From NCBI GenBank assembly GCA_044361535.1, contig JBIKIQ010000001.1, forward strand, positions 248,001 to 312,000: a stretch of 64,000 nt of DNA. Direction: 5' to 3'. The notes under the pieces were generated by a model, which worked only from the letters and a program-made list of their open reading frames with translations, was not told where the DNA came from and made no database searches. The DNA is from UBA952 sp044361535 (lineage in GTDB: Bacteria > Bacteroidota > Bacteroidia > Flavobacteriales_D > Crocinitomicaceae). How positions within the stretch are numbered: the first letter of the stretch is position 1; each line of letters opens with the position of its first letter. Positions 60,818-64,000 of this stretch are shown piece by piece. The position numbers were made by a program, and so were the translations under genes.

Positions 60818-63800
60818 TTATTTTACAATTGTAATTATTCCAGATTCACTACCCTTATAGGTTTCTCCAAACTCTATGATGTAATAGTAAGATCCAACGG
60901 GCATAAGTTCATCATTATAAGTGCCATCCCATGGTTTTGATTGGTATTTTCCGGGCTGAGATTGGTAAATTAGATTTCCCCATCGGTTGTATATTGTTAC
61001 TAAATTCCTAGGATAGAGTTCATCAATATTTCCCAAATTCCAAAAATCATTCGTATTATCTCCATCCGGTGTGAATGCCGTAGGAATAATAATGTCACAA
61101 ATTTCAAAGTTGATAGTTACAGCATTTGGTGAGCTAGTGCAGCCATTTATTTCCTGTGTGACATAATAGGTAGTAGAACCTAAAATCATTTCGGGTAAAA
61201 TACTAGTGCTTGTAGCAATTGGAGATTGTAAAGGAATTGAATTAAACCATACTATATTTGCGCCCAATCCAACGAAAGCTTCTATTGAATCAATAACACT
61301 ATTTAAACAATAACTACTATCTCCGGAGGTTAGTGGAGCAGGTGGATTTGGTAAAAACTCTATAATTTGGCTTTGATTAAGTGGGCTATTTGTACAATTA
61401 TTATCTGTGACAGAGATTATAGAATAAATCCCTTCGGAATTTCCAAGGTTGATTTGCGATGAATTGCTTGAGTTACTCATAGGCATTCCATTAATCGTAT
61501 AGGAAATTGTAAATGGCGATTCGCCGTTCAATTCTGCAAAAATGGGAGTGGGTGAATCTCCTTCACAATAGGTATTACCTCCAACAAGACCAATTAATTG
61601 TGGCCATGAATCAATGGTTAAGGTCATACTCAAAATACTGTCGCAACCGTTTATTGTTAAAAAATTGAAGGTTTGAGTACCACTTGAATTAAAACTAATT
61701 CCATTCCATGAAAACGGAAGGTCGTTTTCGCAGATAGTAGAATCAATAGTGATTTCATAACTTGGAAGTACTGTCAAGTTTAATGTTACTGTACTATCAC
61801 ACCCTGAAATCGATTGAAGCGCTATCGTTTGAGTTGCTGAAGCTGTGAAATTGAATCCATTCCAATTATATGGAGTTTCATTCGAACAAATCGTTATAGG
61901 TTCCGAGTTTAAATAAGAAGGTAATTCAGTAAGATTTAATGTTGCTAAGGAATCACAACCCGAAATACTAATCAAACTCGCAGTTAGCGTTCCTGGGCTG
62001 TCAAATTGCAAACCATTCCAAAAATAGGGGAATTCATTCGGGCAAATAGATAAAAATGATGTTGATGTTAACGTTCCAAGTACTGAAAGGTTCAATGTAG
62101 CTGTTGAGTCACAGCCAGAAATTGATTGTAGGGTTACACTTTGTATCCCTGAACCATTAAAAATTAGAGAGTTCCAGGTAAAAGGAAGTTGGTTCGTGCA
62201 AATCGTAAGATTAGTTAAACTAGTTTGAGGTGAATTAACAGTTAAATTGATGGTAGCAATTGAATCACAACCTGCCACTGATGTCAGGGAAGCTGCTTGA
62301 GAGTCAGGACCGTTCAAAGTGATTCCGTTCCATAGATAAGGTAATTCATTTTGACAAATGCTTAGGTTTGTTGTGCTTGAAATAACATTGCTAACAGCCA
62401 AAGTAAGGGATACGATTGAATCACAACCATTCACACTTGTAAGGTTAGCAGTTTGCGCACCTGGACCATTAAAAATTAGGCCATTCCATACAAATGGAAT
62501 TTGGTTTGAACAAACCGTTTGGTTTATACTTACTGTAAAATTGGGTTTTACTACTACCGTCATTGTGGACGTTGATGCGCATTGTCCTACATTTGGAGTA
62601 AAGGTATATGTTGTCGTTGCAGAATTGCTTACTGCAGGTGACCAAGTTCCTGTAATGCCATTCAAGGATGTTGTCGGTATAGAAAATGTTTCTCCATTAC
62701 AAATTGGAGCGACTTGAGAAAAAGTAGGTGTGGTCGGAGCATTTACGTTGATTATGACTTGATCGCTAATGGAAGGGCAAGGGCCTGAAGCCGTTAAGGT
62801 TAAGGTTACGTTTCCTGAAGCTATTGTGGGCGTGTAGGTCGTATTTGTAGTAATTGTACTTGAAAATGTACCTAAAGGTGCTGACCAATTACTTGAAGTT
62901 GCAGAGCCGCCATAGGCCCCAGTAAGATTAACAGATTGTCCAGCGCAAACAGTTTGATCATTTCCTGCTGAAACAGTTGGGATTGAATTAACAATAACGA
63001 TAAGTTGGTCTTGAACGGTTGGGCAAGGGCCTGACGCAGATAAAATTACTGTCGCAATTCCTGAGGTAATAGTTGGTGTAAATGTAGTTGTTAATGAGGT
63101 TGAATTTGAAAATGTGCCCGATGGAGAAATCCAAAGTGAACCAGTTGCAGAACCACCAATTGAACCAGTTAATGTTATACTGTTTGTTCCACATGTTGAT
63201 TGATTTGTCCCGGCTTCAATTGTAGGTGAAGAATAAACGGTAACACTTTCATTGTCGGATAAATTCGGACAATTATTAGCTAAATCAATCGTCAAAGTAT
63301 ATACACCTGTGTTAGTTATGGATATTGATTGATTAGTACTTGTAGTATTCCAGCTATTTCCAGAAATATAGTTCGAGGATAAGGTAGCTGTATTTCCAGG
63401 GCAAAGGGTGAGAGGGCCACCACTAATCAATGGTTGTGGTTTTATTTGAAACAACGCTTTGTAGTTGTTTCCATTGTTATTGACGTAAATAGTGTCATTG
63501 CAAGCAGTTGTACTCGAATAACTGCCCGGAACGGCATAATAAACTTCAATTACGTAATTGCCAGGAGGGTAGGTAGTTAAATCAATATTGTAATTTTCTT
63601 TTGCCCATTTTTGGTCAGAGGCATTGAAGCAGGGACCGCCTGTGGGAAAGTTATTTGGTCCAACCGCACACGATTCTTTGAAAGGTAAGTCTAAAATAGT
63701 GAAGATAGGGTTTGCGGGTTGATTTCCAACGGTATAGACGGTGTAATATAATTTTGCGCCACATACATTTGCACCAAGATTTTTGAATGTTTTTACTTCT

Positions 63801-64000
63801 CCACCACGTAGTATTAAGGTGTTTGAATTTTGAAAAAATGGGCCGTAATTATAAGCGTTGAATAAAACTCCACTTGGATTAATTTGATCAGGTAAATTTG
63901 CCCAGCTTGTATTGTAAAATTGATTGTTCACACAATTTTCAATCATCGTTGCAGATGCAAATGTTCCGTAATTTGAACATGTAGTACCGATAAAAACTGG
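60818..64000 (-). CDS. Large T9SS type B surface protein, 5' end beyond the window
   Basis: The frame is open to the right edge: 18 sense codons (PVFIGTTCSNYGTFASAT) precede the first in-window ATG at 63946, so the true start lies outside. At least 1,060 residues are present. An N-terminal domain includes YYTVYTVGNQ and YVIEVYYAVPGSYS. Two Ig-like modules follow (TIEAGTNQSTCG, TVSAGNDQTVCAG), then six exact 52-residue repeats. Further Ig-like modules lead to a type B sorting domain (IPTAFTPDGDNTNDFW, VTIYNRWGNLIYQS, PWDGTYND) ending GIITIVK. It is a second T9SS-exported surface protein, encoded just upstream of the giant gene in the same orientation across a 162-bp gap. Adhesin function is inferred. 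Confidence 0.88.
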   Translation of the reverse strand, partial: PVFIGTTCSNYGTFASATMIENCVNNQFYNTSWANLPDQINPSGVLFNAYNYGPFFQNSNTLILRGGEVKTFKNLGANVCGAKLYYTVYTVGNQPANPIFTILDLPFKESCAVGPNNFPTGGPCFNASDQKWAKENYNIDLTTYPPGNYVIEVYYAVPGSYSSTTACNDTIYVNNNGNNYKALFQIKPQPLISGGPLTLCPGNTATLSSNYISGNSWNTTSTNQSISITNTGVYTLTIDLANNCPNLSDNESVTVYSSPTIEAGTNQSTCGTNSITLTGSIGGSATGSLWISPSGTFSNSTSLTTTFTPTITSGIATVILSASGPCPTVQDQLIVIVNSIPTVSAGNDQTVCAGQSVNLTGAYGGSATSSNWSAPLGTFSSTITTNTTYTPTIASGNVTLTLTASGPCPSISDQVIINVNAPTTPTFSQVAPICNGETFSIPTTSLNGITGTWSPAVSNSATTTYTFTPNVGQCASTSTMTVVVKPNFTVSINQTVCSNQIPFVWNGLIFNGPGAQTANLTSVNGCDSIVSLTLAVSNVISSTTNLSICQNELPYLWNGITLNGPDSQAASLTSVAGCDSIATINLTVNSPQTSLTNLTICTNQLPFTWNSLIFNGSGIQSVTLQSISGCDSTATLNLSVLGTLTSTSFLSICPNEFPYFWNGLQFDSPGTLTASLISISGCDSLATLNLTELPSYLNSEPITICSNETPYNWNGFNFTASATQTIALQSISGCDSTVTLNLTVLPSYEITIDSTICENDLPFSWNGISFNSSGTQTFNFLTINGCDSILSMTLTIDSWPQLIGLVGGNTYCEGDSPTPIFAELNGESPFTISYTINGMPMSNSSNSSQINLGNSEGIYSIISVTDNNCTNSPLNQSQIIEFLPNPPAPLTSGDSSYCLNSVIDSIEAFVGLGANIVWFNSIPLQSPIATSTSILPEMILGSTTYYVTQEINGCTSSPNAVTINFEICDIIIPTAFTPDGDNTNDFWNLGNIDELYPRNLVTIYNRWGNLIYQSQPGKYQSKPWDGTYNDELMPVGSYYYIIEFGETYKGSESGIITIVK
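61610..62545 (-). repeat. Six exact 52-codon repeats (156 bp each) in the second surface protein
   Basis: Each unit follows the pattern ICxNxLPxxWNGxxFNxxGxQTxxLxSxxGCDSxxxLNLTV. The Trp codons of the WNG motif fall at 62488, 62332, 62176, 62020, 61864 and 61708, spaced exactly 156 bp apart (the third unit has WNS). Two cysteines per unit (ICxN and GCDS) could pair. Units are diverged at the residue level but not in length. Confidence 0.93.

Noticed and set aside
63946..63946. ATG at 63946 as the real start of the second surface protein
   Set aside because: The frame stays open to the window edge and no signal peptide follows this ATG, so it is internal.

Overview
This window is a chromosomal segment of a low-G+C member of the Bacteroidota, most likely Flavobacteriales (a Fluviicola/Crocinitomicaceae-type organism would fit, but the sequence alone does not settle the genus). 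The pointers are: type IX secretion (T9SS) cargo with both type A and type B C-terminal sorting domains, GldF/GldG gliding-type ABC transporter proteins, TonB-receptor/DUF4249 lipoprotein pairs, a bacterial RRM protein, and promoter elements of the Bacteroidota TAnnTTTG type rather than TATAAT. I saw no rRNA, tRNA, CRISPR array, insertion sequence or prophage. No intergenic stretch exceeds 300 bases.

Layout. 1-3.5 kb: pyrB (cut by the left edge) and pyrR, divergent from clpB. 3.6-6.5 kb: a large TPR-PAS-GAF histidine-kinase-like protein with a degenerate ATPase domain. 6.5-9.9 kb: a TonB-dependent receptor with its DUF4249 lipoprotein. 10-15.7 kb: mostly housekeeping genes on the minus strand (RRM protein, sucD, fabI, an ACMSD-like decarboxylase, sucC) interrupted by a plus-strand T9SS type A cargo gene. 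15.9-19.1 kb: ftsB/divIC-like gene, a second DUF4249 lipoprotein, menE and a membrane DnaJ-domain protein. 19.3-22.4 kb: a small lipoprotein, an unknown membrane protein and a tightly coupled three-gene unit (coiled-coil protein, PD-(D/E)XK-like protein, WYL-domain regulator). 22.5-29.9 kb: a radical SAM/SPASM protein facing a minus-strand run (DUF3108, large exported unknown, bioD, bioA, small unknown, murB). 30-32.5 kb: an amino acid permease and a class V aminotransferase. 32.5-36 kb: DUF4340 protein, gldG and gldF.

36.2-64 kb: nearly half the window is two T9SS type B surface proteins. The first is an 8,147-residue protein read from one uninterrupted 24.4-kb frame. It contains two nested (higher-order) repeat arrays. 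The first is 23 units of exactly 83 codons arranged in blocks of five (1,245-bp superperiod). The second is 11 cycles of three Ig-like domains (858-867-bp superperiod). These are followed by about 19 PKD-like modules, three PKD domains and a gliding-associated sorting domain. The second protein runs off the right edge and carries six exact 52-codon repeats before its own sorting domain.

Functionally, the T9SS cargo, the GldF/G proteins and the lipoprotein/TonB pairs describe a gliding or surface-adhesive, biopolymer-handling lifestyle. The rest is core metabolism (pyrimidine, TCA, fatty acid, biotin, menaquinone, peptidoglycan). The observations most worth follow-up are the higher-order repeat structure of the giant adhesin, the coiled-coil/nuclease-like/WYL unit, the degenerate kinase, and a set of promoters lying 4-6 nt before start codons that suggest leaderless transcripts.
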